From the NCBI GenBank assembly GCA_022712895.1, contig JAFLJS010000037.1:78903-142902 (forward strand): a stretch of 64,000 nt of DNA, written 5' to 3'. This document shows, one piece after another, positions 1-8,988 of the stretch. Below the pieces are notes generated by a model. That model saw only the letters and a program-made list of their open reading frames with translations. It was not told the DNA's origin and ran no database searches. Numbering within the stretch: position 1 is the stretch's first letter; each line of letters begins with the position of its first letter. The DNA is from Desulfocapsa sp. GTDB taxonomy: Bacteria > Desulfobacterota > Desulfobulbia > Desulfobulbales > Desulfocapsaceae. A program made the position numbers and the translations under genes.

Positions 1-1172
1 ATTCCGGCGGTCTTGATACCTCGGTAATATTGAAATGGCTTGCTGAAGAATATGAATGTCCGATTGTCGCTTACGCTGCCGATGTCGGTCAAACTGAAGA
101 CTGGGATGCCATCCGTGAAAAAGGAATGGCCACCGGTGCTGAAAAGGTGATTATTTCTGATCTGCGAGAAGAGTTTGTCAAAGATTATATCTTTCCTGCA
201 TTTCGTTGTAATGCGATTTATGAGGGGAAATATCTCCTGGGAACCTCTCTTGCCCGTCCGATTATCGGCAAGGAGCAGGTTCGTATAGCACACGAGGAAG
301 GTGCCGATGCTGTAAGCCATGGTGCCACCGGGAAAGGAAACGATCAGGTACGTTTTGAGCTCTCTTATTTGGGGATTGACCCAAGTCTCAAAATTATTGC
401 ACCCTGGCGGATCTGGGATCTGAACTCGAGAACAAAGCTTGAAGAGTTTGCTAAGAAGCATAAAATTCCGGTACCAACCAGTAAGAAAAACCCATACAGT
501 TCTGATGAAAATATTCTCCATATCAGTTTTGAAGGTGGATTGCTGGAAAACCCCTGGAATGAGCCGGATGAGGATATGTACAAGCTCTCTGTTTCCCCTG
601 AAAATGCACCGGATAAACCTACCTATATCGAGATTGATTTTGAAAAAGGAGATCCCGTTGCTATAAATGGTGAACGCATGGCTCCTCTTCCTCTTTTGGA
701 AGCTTTGAATAAAGTAGCAGGGAAAAATGGAATCGGGCGTTTAGATCTCCTTGAGAATCGTTTTGTGGGTATGAAGTCCCGCGGAGTGTATGAAACTCCA
801 GGTGGCACGCTGCTTCGTGAAGCCCATATGGATCTTGAGACGCTTACCATGGATCGTGAGGTGATGAGGATTCGTGATTCTTTAATCCCTCAGTATGCAT
901 TGATGGTTTATAACGGATTTTGGTTTTCGCCAGAGCGTGAATTGCTACAGGTAACCATGGATGAGAGCCAGAAAACAGTAAATGGTACTGTTCGAATGAA
1001 ACTTTACAAGGGCAACTGCTTTGCCGTTGGAAAAAAATCTGACAACTCGCTTTACCAGGAAAGTTTTGCCACTTTTGAAGAAGATGACGTGTACAACCAG
1101 GCTGATGCCGGTGGTTTTATCCGTTTGAACGGATTACGTCTGCAAATTGCGGCCATGCAAAACAAAGGGTAA
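1..1172 (+). CDS. argG: Argininosuccinate synthase, 5' end outside the window
   Basis: Joins citrulline and aspartate with ATP to give argininosuccinate, the next-to-last step of arginine synthesis, in the cytosol. The reading frame is already open at base 3, where the ATP-pyrophosphatase P-loop SGGLDTS is read, so only about ten N-terminal residues are missing (389 are visible of a usual ~400). Further family blocks are [29 protein letters not shown] and [17 protein letters not shown]. The TTG at base 30 is an internal Leu codon, not the start. The stop lies 9 bases before argH, which catalyses the next reaction, so the two are surely one operon. Confidence 0.98.
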   Translation, partial: SGGLDTSVILKWLAEEYECPIVAYAADVGQTEDWDAIREKGMATGAEKVIISDLREEFVKDYIFPAFRCNAIYEGKYLLGTSLARPIIGKEQVRIAHEEGADAVSHGATGKGNDQVRFELSYLGIDPSLKIIAPWRIWDLNSRTKLEEFAKKHKIPVPTSKKNPYSSDENILHISFEGGLLENPWNEPDEDMYKLSVSPENAPDKPTYIEIDFEKGDPVAINGERMAPLPLLEALNKVAGKNGIGRLDLLENRFVGMKSRGVYETPGGTLLREAHMDLETLTMDREVMRIRDSLIPQYALMVYNGFWFSPERELLQVTMDESQKTVNGTVRMKLYKGNCFAVGKKSDNSLYQESFATFEEDDVYNQADAGGFIRLNGLRLQIAAMQNKG

Positions 1173-1181
1173 AAGATACAA

Positions 1182-2576
1182 ATGGAATCAAATACTAAGA
1201 AACTCTGGGGTGGACGATTTTCCGGCAGCACTGCTGCTTCTGTTGAGGCTTTTACCGAGTCCATTAGCTACGACAGCCGGTTGTCTACGTATGATATTGC
1301 CGGTAGTAAGGCGCACGCCACGATGCTTGCGGCCAATGGATTGTTGTCAAAAGACGAACTGGTCAGCATCACCGAGGGGCTGACGGCCATTAAAACAAAA
1401 ATTGATGAGGGGACTTTTCCTTTCAAGAGTGAGCTTGAAGATATTCATATGAATATTGAAAAGGCACTCATTGATGCCATTGGTCCAGCAGGTGCTAAAC
1501 TGCACAGTGCCCGGAGTCGTAACGATCAGATAGCTCTTGATTTTCGCATGTATCTGCGTGACCAGTGCGACATTTTTGTGGAACTGCTGGATGATCTTCG
1601 GCGTGCTTTTGCGCTTCTTGCAAAAGAGTACATGGGGAAAATGATGCCGGGTTATACGCATATGCAGCGAGCGCAGCCGGTGCTTGTTTCCCATCATATG
1701 ATGGCCTATTTTGAGATGTTTGGTCGGGATCGCGAGCGGATTATTGATTGCAGAAAGCGAATTAATATCTGTCCTCTTGGGGCTGCCGCCATGGCCGGAA
1801 GCGGCCTTCCCATCGATAGGGAAATGGTTGCAGAGATTCTTGGTTTTGATGGGGTGACAGCAAATTCTATGGATACCGCAGGAGATCGTGATTTTGCTTT
1901 GGAATTCACCTCCTGTTGCACCATGATTCAGCTCCACCTCTCTCGTCTTTCAGAGGAGTTGGTGCTCTGGTCCAGCCAGGAATTTTCTTTCGTGCAGATT
2001 TCAGATAAATTCTGCACCGGTTCATCCATTATGCCGCAGAAGAAAAACCCAGATATTCCTGAGCTTATTCGTGGAAAGTCGGGGCGTGTGGTGGGTAGCT
2101 TGATGTCCCTGATCACTCTTATGAAGGGGTTGCCACTTACCTATAACCGGGATTTGCAGGAAGACAAAGAGCCTGTATTTGATGCGGTGGATACCGTATC
2201 TGCCTCCATGGCTATTATGGCGGAGATGCTTGGTAATCTCACGTTCAATACCGAACGTATGGAAGATGCCACCAAAACAGGATTTATGACGGCCACAGAT
2301 CTTGCAGATTATCTCGTGTTGCACGATGTACCTTTTCGTGAAGCACACGGTATTGTAGGCAGGGCTGTTGCCACCTGCATAGAGAAAGGATGTGAGTTGA
2401 CAGATCTTAGCCTTGCCGAGATGCGAGAGTTTTCCGATGTAATCGATAAGGATATATTTGAAGTCTTGAGTGTTGAGGGTTCTGTAAATTCCAGGATATC
2501 CACTGGCGGAACAGCAATACAGCGTGTTGAAGAGGCAGTTGCAGCTGCCGGAAAACTGATGGGAATTGGAGAATAA
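1182..2576 (+). CDS. argH: Argininosuccinate lyase
   Basis: Cleaves argininosuccinate to arginine and fumarate. The protein has 464 residues, normal for the fumarase/aspartase superfamily. Visible motifs are KLWGGRFSG at the N-terminus, HSARSRNDQ around residue 110, TPGYTHMQRAQP-like GYTHMQRAQP, and the superfamily signature GSSIMPQKKNPD near residue 280 that carries the catalytic serine loop. The ATG follows argG by 9 bases. The coding end contains GGAGAATAAC, which also serves as ribosome binding site for the next gene, so translation of the operon is tightly packed. Nothing unusual is seen. Confidence 0.98.
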   Translation: MESNTKKLWGGRFSGSTAASVEAFTESISYDSRLSTYDIAGSKAHATMLAANGLLSKDELVSITEGLTAIKTKIDEGTFPFKSELEDIHMNIEKALIDAIGPAGAKLHSARSRNDQIALDFRMYLRDQCDIFVELLDDLRRAFALLAKEYMGKMMPGYTHMQRAQPVLVSHHMMAYFEMFGRDRERIIDCRKRINICPLGAAAMAGSGLPIDREMVAEILGFDGVTANSMDTAGDRDFALEFTSCCTMIQLHLSRLSEELVLWSSQEFSFVQISDKFCTGSSIMPQKKNPDIPELIRGKSGRVVGSLMSLITLMKGLPLTYNRDLQEDKEPVFDAVDTVSASMAIMAEMLGNLTFNTERMEDATKTGFMTATDLADYLVLHDVPFREAHGIVGRAVATCIEKGCELTDLSLAEMREFSDVIDKDIFEVLSVEGSVNSRISTGGTAIQRVEEAVAAAGKLMGIGE

Positions 2577-2578
2577 CA

Positions 2579-3631
2579 ATGTTGAAAAAAACGCAGTTGG
2601 CAGGAGCCTTACTTCTCACAGGAACTTTGTTTCTGGTGGGCGGATGTGGATATAAAACCGATCCGGTTCCACCGGATAGTATTGTCCCCAAGGCCATTAA
2701 TGATCTGCGTTATTCTGCCAGTGAAAAAGGTGTTATCCTGAACTGGACATTCCCCAAAGAGACTATCAGAGGGTCTGATCTCACGGATATCAGCACCTTC
2801 GATGTGTACCGGGCTGTGGTTCCTCTTAATGATTATTGCCCCACTTGTCCCATCCCCTTTAATGAACCCATTCAGGTTGCCGGTGGTCTCGTTGATCCGG
2901 AAAGCAATCGCCAGGGAACATACGAAACATCCTTACTTCGTTCGGGACATAAATATTTCTTTAAAGTACATGCCAGGACCAGTTGGTGGGCGGCCAGTGC
3001 GGATTCAAATATTGTTTCATTTATCTGGCATACTCCAGCAAAAGGACCTGAAGGTGTGAGTGTTAAAGCTGCTGATAACAGTGCTACCATAAGCTGGCAG
3101 CCTGTCGTCACTCTGATGGATGGTCAGCAAACGGATTACCCACTTTCCTATCAGGTGTTACGCAGTAAGGATAATAAGGATTTTGCAGCGATTGGAAATA
3201 GTACCAGTAAGACACAGTATGTTGATACCAGTCTTCTAAATGGTGAGACCTACTATTTTAAAGTGCAATCCATCCTCAATGTGGATAAAAATGATATAAG
3301 TGGTGGAATTTCTAGAAGTGTTAGTGCAGTTCCAATTGATCTGACACCACCTTCTGCGCCTGCTGGAGTCACCGCTGTACAGACAGGTGCTGGTATAAAG
3401 ATTTTCTGGGATAAATCCCGGGATGCAGATGTGCAGGGGTACCGTATTTACAGACGTGGTGGTAAAGATGGTGTTGCTGAAAAAATTGGTGAAGTACCGG
3501 CAGTATACGCCATTTTTGAAGACACAGCTGTCGATGCAAACACAAGCTACTACTACACTGTTACCGCCTATGATAAGGCAGATAAGCCAAATGAAAGTGT
3601 GAAATCCCGTGAGGCTTCAATAAGACATTAA
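2579..3631 (+). CDS. Lipoprotein with fibronectin type III repeats
   Basis: A 350-residue secreted lipoprotein of unknown role. The N-terminus has a short basic stretch, a hydrophobic core and a lipobox ending VGGC, with Cys23 as the predicted lipidated residue. Three fibronectin type III-like modules follow (about residues 37-145, 152-250 and 257-350), recognisable from repeated patterns such as VILNWTFP, ATISWQPV and IKIFWDK paired with YYFKVQS and YYYTVTAYD. It lies two bases after argH and four before lysA, and the same lipoprotein sits in this place in related delta-type genomes (from memory). It is probably outer membrane-anchored; a function in amino acid synthesis is not implied. Confidence 0.85.
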   Translation: MLKKTQLAGALLLTGTLFLVGGCGYKTDPVPPDSIVPKAINDLRYSASEKGVILNWTFPKETIRGSDLTDISTFDVYRAVVPLNDYCPTCPIPFNEPIQVAGGLVDPESNRQGTYETSLLRSGHKYFFKVHARTSWWAASADSNIVSFIWHTPAKGPEGVSVKAADNSATISWQPVVTLMDGQQTDYPLSYQVLRSKDNKDFAAIGNSTSKTQYVDTSLLNGETYYFKVQSILNVDKNDISGGISRSVSAVPIDLTPPSAPAGVTAVQTGAGIKIFWDKSRDADVQGYRIYRRGGKDGVAEKIGEVPAVYAIFEDTAVDANTSYYYTVTAYDKADKPNESVKSREASIRH

Positions 3632-3635
3632 ACAA

Positions 3636-4904
3636 ATGAATCATTTTGACTATAAAAACGGAGAACTCTTTTGTGAAGACGTTGCAGTTGCTGATATAGC
3701 AAAAGTGGTGGGAACCCCCTTTTATCTCTACTCAAAAGCGACGCTGACCCGACATTTTCAGGCCTTTGACTCCGGCTTTAGTATGATAGACCACATTACC
3801 TGTTTTGCCGTGAAGAGTTGTTCAAATATCGGTATCCTTTCACTCTTTTCAGGCCTTGGTGGTGGCGCTGATATAGTTTCCGGCGGCGAGTTGTACCGTG
3901 CTTTGACTGCTGGCATTGATCCGAAAAAAATAATCTATTCAGGAGTCGGCAAGACAGAAGAAGAGCTGCGTTATGGGCTTGAGTCAGGAATTCTGCTCTT
4001 TAATGTGGAATCTGAACAGGAGTTGCAACGTTTAGATGCTGTGGCTGCTGAAATGAAAATGAAAGCACCCATAGCTTTTCGGGTGAATCCTGATGTCGAT
4101 CCAAAAACCCACGCCTACATTTCAACGGGGCTAGCCAAAAACAAGTTCGGTATCCCCATTCAGGATGCGTTGGATTTATATATTCAGGCTAATGAAATGG
4201 AGAATATTGATGTGCAGGGAATCAGTTGCCATATTGGCTCGCAGCTCACCCTTATCTCTCCTTTTGTGGAGACTTTGCGCAAGTTAAAAGTGTTCACAGA
4301 ACTTCTTGTTGAGAAAGGGATAGCCATCAAATATCTTGACCTTGGTGGTGGTGTGGGCATAACCTATGATGATGAGGAACCTCCCCATCCGCAAGAGTAT
4401 GCCAAGGCTATTCAGGAAGAATTGGAAGGGCTGCAGGTTACACTGATTCTTGAACCGGGCCGGGTAATTGTGGGAAATGCCGGAATCATGGTTACGAAGG
4501 TGCAGTATACCAAAACCAACCATGGCGGGGAAAAGCCAAAACATTTTGTGGTAGTGGATGCGGGCATGAATGATCTTACCCGGCCAAGCCTCTACGGAGC
4601 GTTTCATTCGATTGCTGTGGTACGGCAAAAAGACACTCCTTTGCAAACCGTTGATATCGTAGGCCCCATATGCGAGACCGGTGATTTCTTGGGAAAAGAC
4701 AGAGACTTCCCACTGGTTGAGCAAGGAGATTTGCTGGCTGTGGAAAGTGCTGGTGCGTATGGATTTACCATGGCCTCAAATTACAATTCGAGACCACGGG
4801 TAGCTGAAGTAATGGTTTCAGGAAGTCAGTTTCAGGTGATACGTGCGCGTGAGACACGAGAAAGCCTGATTCAGGGTGAAATAATCCCTCAATTTGATGA
4901 GTAA
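3636..4904 (+). CDS. lysA: Diaminopimelate decarboxylase
   Basis: PLP enzyme that decarboxylates meso-diaminopimelate to lysine, the last step of lysine synthesis. It has 422 residues, the usual length. An N-terminal alanine-racemase-like barrel carries the PLP lysine (Lys60, in FAVKSCSN, slightly unlike the common YAxKAN). Then come SGGEL, HIGSQ, LDLGGGVG and LEPGRVIVGNAG, which bind the phosphate. The C-terminal domain has CETGDFLGKDR, where Cys and Asp contact substrate across the dimer, and GAYGFTMASNYNSRPR. The start lacks a good ribosome binding site, so coupling to the upstream gene is likely. It overlaps dapF slightly. Confidence 0.97.
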   Translation: MNHFDYKNGELFCEDVAVADIAKVVGTPFYLYSKATLTRHFQAFDSGFSMIDHITCFAVKSCSNIGILSLFSGLGGGADIVSGGELYRALTAGIDPKKIIYSGVGKTEEELRYGLESGILLFNVESEQELQRLDAVAAEMKMKAPIAFRVNPDVDPKTHAYISTGLAKNKFGIPIQDALDLYIQANEMENIDVQGISCHIGSQLTLISPFVETLRKLKVFTELLVEKGIAIKYLDLGGGVGITYDDEEPPHPQEYAKAIQEELEGLQVTLILEPGRVIVGNAGIMVTKVQYTKTNHGGEKPKHFVVVDAGMNDLTRPSLYGAFHSIAVVRQKDTPLQTVDIVGPICETGDFLGKDRDFPLVEQGDLLAVESAGAYGFTMASNYNSRPRVAEVMVSGSQFQVIRARETRESLIQGEIIPQFDE

Positions 4905-5748
4905 TGAGATGAATATAGAATTTCCGGTTTCATTTGCCAAGATGAGTGGTTCCGGTAACGATTTTATCGTGATTGACCATCGTCGTACACTGGTTCCAGA
5001 AACAGATCAGGCAGAATTTGTACGCAAGGTCTGTCGACGCATGTTTTCCATTGGGGCTGATGGGGTGATCCTCATAGAAAACTCCGAAACGGCTGATTTC
5101 TCCTGGCAGTTTTATAACGGAGACGGTTCAGTTGCTGAAATGTGTGGTAATGGTGCCCGTTGTGCTGCTCGTTTTGCTTATGCACGGGGTATTGCCGGTA
5201 AAACGATGAAGTTTGAAACGCTGGCTGGCATTATAGAAGCAGAGATCCTTGAAGATGATGACGTAAGTCTCCTGATGACAACACCAGTCGAGTATAAAAA
5301 AGGTCTGTCGGTAGAGCTTTCAGGGATTGAAATAGAAATATCTTTTATGAATTCAGGTGTTCCCCATGCCGTCCTCTTCATGGAAAATGATATGGATATT
5401 CCAGTGAAAGAGTGGGGCAATAGCATCCGCTTTCATGAGATGTTTGAGCCAGCTGGCACCAACGTGAATTTTGTGCAAACGCTTGAAAATGATGGAATAC
5501 GTGTCCGCACCTACGAACGTGGTGTAGAGGATGAAACCATGGCTTGTGGTACCGGAGCAGTTGCTGCGGCCATTTTTGCTGCAGAAAAAGGAGTATGCTC
5601 TTCGCCGGTATGTGTCACCACTTCCGGTGGGGAGCGCTTAAAAATTGTGTTTGATATGCAGAGTGATGGGCGTGCAGAAAACGTATATCTGCAAGGGCCA
5701 GCAAGAATAATATATATCGGTCAATTAACGGCTGAAGCATTACTATAA
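4897..5748 (+). CDS. dapF: Diaminopimelate epimerase
   Basis: Cofactor-free epimerase converting LL- to meso-diaminopimelate, the substrate of LysA and a peptidoglycan building block. Both catalytic cysteines are present: Cys83 in EMCGNGARC and Cys217 in MACGTGA. KMSGSGNDF near residue 15 and NVNFVQ are also typical. The ATG at 4897 overlaps the lysA stop by 8 bases; an in-frame ATG at 4909 would remove the overlap and keep the conserved region, so the start is uncertain by four residues. A TTG at 4894 is less likely. The pair lysA-dapF followed by dapA and dapB forms a lysine operon. Confidence 0.97.
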   Translation: MSNEMNIEFPVSFAKMSGSGNDFIVIDHRRTLVPETDQAEFVRKVCRRMFSIGADGVILIENSETADFSWQFYNGDGSVAEMCGNGARCAARFAYARGIAGKTMKFETLAGIIEAEILEDDDVSLLMTTPVEYKKGLSVELSGIEIEISFMNSGVPHAVLFMENDMDIPVKEWGNSIRFHEMFEPAGTNVNFVQTLENDGIRVRTYERGVEDETMACGTGAVAAAIFAAEKGVCSSPVCVTTSGGERLKIVFDMQSDGRAENVYLQGPARIIYIGQLTAEALL

Positions 5749-5765
5749 ATGAGTTTGGAGACATC

Positions 5766-6647
5766 ATGGAAAAGTATCATGGCGCAATAGTAGCAATCGT
5801 TACCCCTTTTATCAATAACGAAATTGATGAGCAGGGGCTGGTAGATCTCATCAATTTTCAGATCGAAAATGGAACCCATGGAATTGTCCCATGTGGTACA
5901 ACAGGTGAATCTGCAACCGTCAGTTTTGACGAGCATAAACGGATCATTGAGCTTACCGTGAAGACCGTTGCCGGCCGTGTTCCTGTAATTGCGGGAACTG
6001 GTGCCAATTCCACAGCAGAATCCATTGATCTTGCCAGAAGTGCAAAGGCAAGTGGAGTAGATGCCACCCTGTCTGTAGTCCCTTACTACAATAAGCCCAA
6101 TCAAGAAGGCTTGTATCAGCATTTCAAGGCAATTACCGAGGCTGTTGATATTCCGATAATTCTTTATAATGTTCCCAGCAGAACTGTTACCAATATGCTG
6201 CCGGAGACTGTTGCTCGTTTGGCAAAATTTGATAATATTATCGGTATTAAGGAGGCCACCGCCTCCCTGCAGCAGATCACAGAAGTGATTCGTCAATGTC
6301 CTGATGATTTTATCGTACTTTCGGGAGATGATTTTACCTGTATGCCAACAGTTTTTATCGGTGGCAAAGGTGTTATTTCAGTAACATCCAATGTGCACCC
6401 CCGGGGAATGGCAGATCTTATGGAAGCCGCCCTTGCAGGTGATCTCAAAAAGGCCAATGAAATCCATTACAGCCTTTATCCATTGATGACCTCCATGTTT
6501 TCAGCTCCCAATCCAGTACCTGCCAAAAAAGGTGCGGAACTGCTTGGTAAAATAAAGGATGGTGCACCACGTCTGCCATTGAGCGAAATTGATGATAAAT
6601 CTCTTGAAACTGTTACTGCCGCCATGAAAGGCTTAGGAATATTATAG
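5766..6647 (+). CDS. dapA: 4-hydroxy-tetrahydrodipicolinate synthase
   Basis: Condenses aspartate semialdehyde and pyruvate, the first committed step to diaminopimelate and lysine. It is a 293-residue TIM barrel. The Schiff-base lysine is Lys162 in IGIKEAT, the proton-relay threonines are in CGTTGES (residues 43-49), and the YNKP and LYNVPSRT segments match the family. The ATG is preceded by a clear GGAG ribosome binding site. The gene follows dapF by 17 bases and precedes dapB. No regulatory leader is visible inside the cluster. Confidence 0.98.
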   Translation: MEKYHGAIVAIVTPFINNEIDEQGLVDLINFQIENGTHGIVPCGTTGESATVSFDEHKRIIELTVKTVAGRVPVIAGTGANSTAESIDLARSAKASGVDATLSVVPYYNKPNQEGLYQHFKAITEAVDIPIILYNVPSRTVTNMLPETVARLAKFDNIIGIKEATASLQQITEVIRQCPDDFIVLSGDDFTCMPTVFIGGKGVISVTSNVHPRGMADLMEAALAGDLKKANEIHYSLYPLMTSMFSAPNPVPAKKGAELLGKIKDGAPRLPLSEIDDKSLETVTAAMKGLGIL

Positions 6648-6655
6648 CGGTAGAT

Positions 6656-6677
6656 ACTGAAAACTGAAAACTGAAAA
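6656..6677 (+). repeat. Three tandem copies of ACTGAAA between dapA and dapB
   Basis: The 38-base dapA-dapB gap contains three perfect head-to-tail ACTGAAA heptamers (6656-6662, 6663-6669, 6670-6676) plus one more A. It lies just upstream of the dapB start, whose ribosome binding site is poor, so copy number could alter the spacing of the leader. This is inference; the repeat itself is seen directly. Confidence 0.8.
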
Positions 6678-6685
6678 TTAAGAAA

Positions 6686-7495
6686 ATGATAAACGTAATA
6701 GTAGCAGGCGCTGCTGGAAGAATGGGGCAGCGCATCGGATATATGGTCAGTCAGCATCCAGAGCTTAATTATGCTGCCGCATTTGAAGCACCCGGTAGTC
6801 CCGCAATCGGAAATGACCCTGGTGTAATGGGTGGTTGGGGTGAGGCTGGAATTACAATAGAAGAGGGCCTTGAAGCCGTTGTTGATAAGGGGGATGTCAT
6901 TATTGATTTCACCTTTCATAAGGCCACCATGGAATTTGCCAAAATTGCATCGGTCCACAAGCGAGCCATGGTTATTGGTACCACCGGACTCAGTGTTGAA
7001 GAGCTTGCAGAACTGAAAACTTTAGCTGCCAATTTCCCCTGTGTCCAGGCTCCTAATATGGCGGTTGGTGTCAATGTGCTGTTCAAACTGGCCGAAAAGA
7101 CCGCTTCAATTTTAGGCGATGACTATAATATTGAGATTGTTGAGTTGCATCATAATAAGAAAAAAGATGCACCTTCCGGGACCGCGCTGAAACTTGCTGA
7201 AATGGCAGCGTCAGGCGTAAATCGTGATCTTGAAAAAGTTGGAGTTTACGAGCGAAATGGAATAATCGGCGAACGCACAGTGGAAGAAATCGGTGTGCAG
7301 ACGGTTCGTGGTGGCGATATTATTGGTGAACATACCATTTATTTCGCAGGCCCTGGCGAACGTATCGAAATAACACACCGCGCCCATAGTCGTGATAACT
7401 TTGCTCAGGGTGCAGCAAAGGCGGCTGCTTGGGTGGCAGATAAAGAACCCGGCATGTATAGCATGTTTGACGTTCTTGACCTTCAGGATCTGTAA
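6686..7495 (+). CDS. dapB: 4-hydroxy-tetrahydrodipicolinate reductase
   Basis: NAD(P)H-dependent reductase acting on the DapA product. It has 269 residues. The N-terminal Rossmann motif is VAGAAGRMGQ, the cofactor segment IGTTGLS follows near residue 100, and the catalytic and substrate-binding block ELHHNKKKDAPSGTA is intact, with the His-His and Lys of the active site. The C-terminal region has RGGDIIGEHTIYFAG and ITHRAHSRDNFAQGA, both typical. It ends the diaminopimelate run; folK begins 9 bases later. Confidence 0.98.
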   Translation: MINVIVAGAAGRMGQRIGYMVSQHPELNYAAAFEAPGSPAIGNDPGVMGGWGEAGITIEEGLEAVVDKGDVIIDFTFHKATMEFAKIASVHKRAMVIGTTGLSVEELAELKTLAANFPCVQAPNMAVGVNVLFKLAEKTASILGDDYNIEIVELHHNKKKDAPSGTALKLAEMAASGVNRDLEKVGVYERNGIIGERTVEEIGVQTVRGGDIIGEHTIYFAGPGERIEITHRAHSRDNFAQGAAKAAAWVADKEPGMYSMFDVLDLQDL

Positions 7496-7503
7496 ATAAA
7501 GCA

Positions 7504-8037
7504 ATGGAAAAAGTATGGCTGGGGTTAGGGTCAAATCTTGGTGACAGCCGACAGATTCTGCAAAGGGCCTGGAAAACACTTGGCAACGATCAAGACGTTA
7601 CCCTGGTCGTGCTCTCATCCCCATACACTTCATCCCCTGTGGGAATGACGAGTGATAATTGTTTTGTGAATGCCGTGGGCATTATCGAGACAAGGCGTGA
7701 TCCTTTGTCTCTGTTACGTCTGTTGCAGCAGGTAGAAAAAGGTTTTGGTCGCGATAAGAAAACAGGAAGTGCAGGGTATCAGGACAGGCTGCTGGATCTG
7801 GATATACTCTATTTCGGTAATACTCAGAACAGTACTAGGGAACTGCGACTCCCCCATCCGCAGATTGCTAATCGCCTCTTTGTCCTGGCCCCTCTTATGG
7901 AGTTAGACCCGCTGCACAGAAATCCTTCTACCCGAAAAACAGTTGCACAAATGCACAGTGAGTTGTTGTTGCAAATTGAAAACGATGAAACGATTTTTCA
8001 GGAAATTAAACGTAGTTCATGGAACGTAAAAGAGTGA
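7504..8037 (+). CDS. folK: 2-amino-4-hydroxy-6-hydroxymethyldihydropteridine pyrophosphokinase
   Basis: Transfers pyrophosphate from ATP to the pterin alcohol in folate synthesis. The 177-residue protein begins with the family start WLGLGSNLGDS, has SSPYTSSPVG, and ends with LPHPQIANRLFVLAPLMEL. The second signature reads GYQDRLLDLDIL: the DLDIL acidic pair that holds magnesium is present, but the usual G-P-R before it is changed to Q-D-R. It lies between dapB and a YHS-like gene with gaps of under 10 bases, so it is part of the same transcript. Confidence 0.93.
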   Translation: MEKVWLGLGSNLGDSRQILQRAWKTLGNDQDVTLVVLSSPYTSSPVGMTSDNCFVNAVGIIETRRDPLSLLRLLQQVEKGFGRDKKTGSAGYQDRLLDLDILYFGNTQNSTRELRLPHPQIANRLFVLAPLMELDPLHRNPSTRKTVAQMHSELLLQIENDETIFQEIKRSSWNVKE

Positions 8038-8041
8038 CAAC

Positions 8042-8329
8042 GTGAGCCCAATAAAGATAGTAATCATAGCTGGCCTTCTCTATTTCGGTTATCGCCTGTT
8101 AATCAGTGACTGGAAAAAAAAACGGGGGAAAGGTGAGGAAAACCCCAGCAAAGAAATGCCGCAGGATGGTCAGGTTGAAGATGTGCTCGTTGAAGATCCC
8201 ATCTGTCATAAACTTGTTCCCAAACAACAGGCTATTCGTCTGAAACAAAGGGGAGCAGAAGGATATAATTATTTTTGCAGCGAAGAGTGCTGCAACCTAT
8301 TCGTTAGTCAAACAGGAGAAAAGGAATGA
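8042..8329 (+). CDS. Small membrane-anchored YHS/TRASH-like metal-binding protein
   Basis: A 95-residue protein starting at GTG, four bases after folK. Residues 5-21 form a single hydrophobic segment, followed by a basic and polar linker. The C-terminal part has Cys55 in EDPICHKLV and Cys79, Cys83, Cys84 in [11 protein letters not shown], the spacing of a YHS or TRASH-type treble-clef metal site. Such proteins usually sense or carry metal ions, but the ligand is not known here. Its last codons overlap the start of the next gene (ATGA), so the two are translationally coupled. Confidence 0.8.
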   Translation: MSPIKIVIIAGLLYFGYRLLISDWKKKRGKGEENPSKEMPQDGQVEDVLVEDPICHKLVPKQQAIRLKQRGAEGYNYFCSEECCNLFVSQTGEKE

Positions 8330-8970
8330 AATTTTTTATAGATACCGCCAACCTTGAGCAGATTAAAAAAGGTGTGGAGATGGGAATGGTTGATGGTGTG
8401 ACCACGAACCCTTCGCTCATTGCTAAAGAGGATAAACCTTTTGAAGAGATCTTAAAAGATATCCTTGCTGTGGTAGATGGCCCTGTGAGTGCTGAAGTCG
8501 TTAGCCTGGAAGCGGATGGAATGGTGAAAGAGGCAAAGGTGCTGGCTGCCATGTCTGATAATATCGTCATTAAAATCCCCATGATCATTGAAGGGATCAA
8601 GGCTGTAAAACAACTCACAGCTCTTGGTATTAATACAAATGTGACCCTTGTTTTTTCTGCTGCCCAGGCCTTGCTTGCTGCCAAAGCAGGAGCTACTTAT
8701 GTAAGTCCTTTTGTCGGACGCCTTGACGATATCGGAACACCTGGAATGGATGTGGTAGCCGAGATTATGTCTATTTTCAGGAACTACGGTATAACCACAG
8801 AAGTGATTGTAGCAAGTGTGAGAAGTCCGCAGCATGTGATGGAGTCTGCAGCCATTGGTGCAGATATTGCCACCATTCCTTTGAAAGTAATTGAACAGCT
8901 GGCTAAACATCCCCTCACTGATATTGGTGTAGAGCAGTTTCTGGCTGATTGGGAAAATAGAAAACAGTAA
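8326..8970 (+). CDS. fsa: Fructose-6-phosphate aldolase / small transaldolase
   Basis: Small transaldolase-type enzyme of 214 residues, acting on C6/C7 sugar phosphates through a Schiff base. Opening block is [11 protein letters not shown], then DGVTTNPSL, the Schiff-base lysine Lys83 in VIKIPM, NVTLVFS, and [13 protein letters not shown]. Length and motifs fit the TalC/FSA group, whose members may be true transaldolases; sequence alone does not separate the two activities. A strong AGGAGAAAAGG ribosome binding site lies in the end of the preceding gene. It is the only non-oxidative pentose-phosphate gene in the window, while zwf lies at 55.4 kb. Confidence 0.95.
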   Translation: MKFFIDTANLEQIKKGVEMGMVDGVTTNPSLIAKEDKPFEEILKDILAVVDGPVSAEVVSLEADGMVKEAKVLAAMSDNIVIKIPMIIEGIKAVKQLTALGINTNVTLVFSAAQALLAAKAGATYVSPFVGRLDDIGTPGMDVVAEIMSIFRNYGITTEVIVASVRSPQHVMESAAIGADIATIPLKVIEQLAKHPLTDIGVEQFLADWENRKQ

Positions 8971-8988
8971 TTGCGTATGGGGTGAGCC

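Noticed and set aside
1347..1937. 196-residue open frame on the minus strand inside argH
   Set aside because: It is antisense to a clear argH and has no recognisable family or ribosome binding site.
2022..2579. 185-residue open frame antisense to the argH end
   Set aside because: Shadow of argH; no motif and cysteine/histidine-rich random composition.
8326..8329. Selenocysteine reading of the YHS-like gene's TGA
   Set aside because: The TGA overlaps a strong start of fsa and the following frame has no family match.
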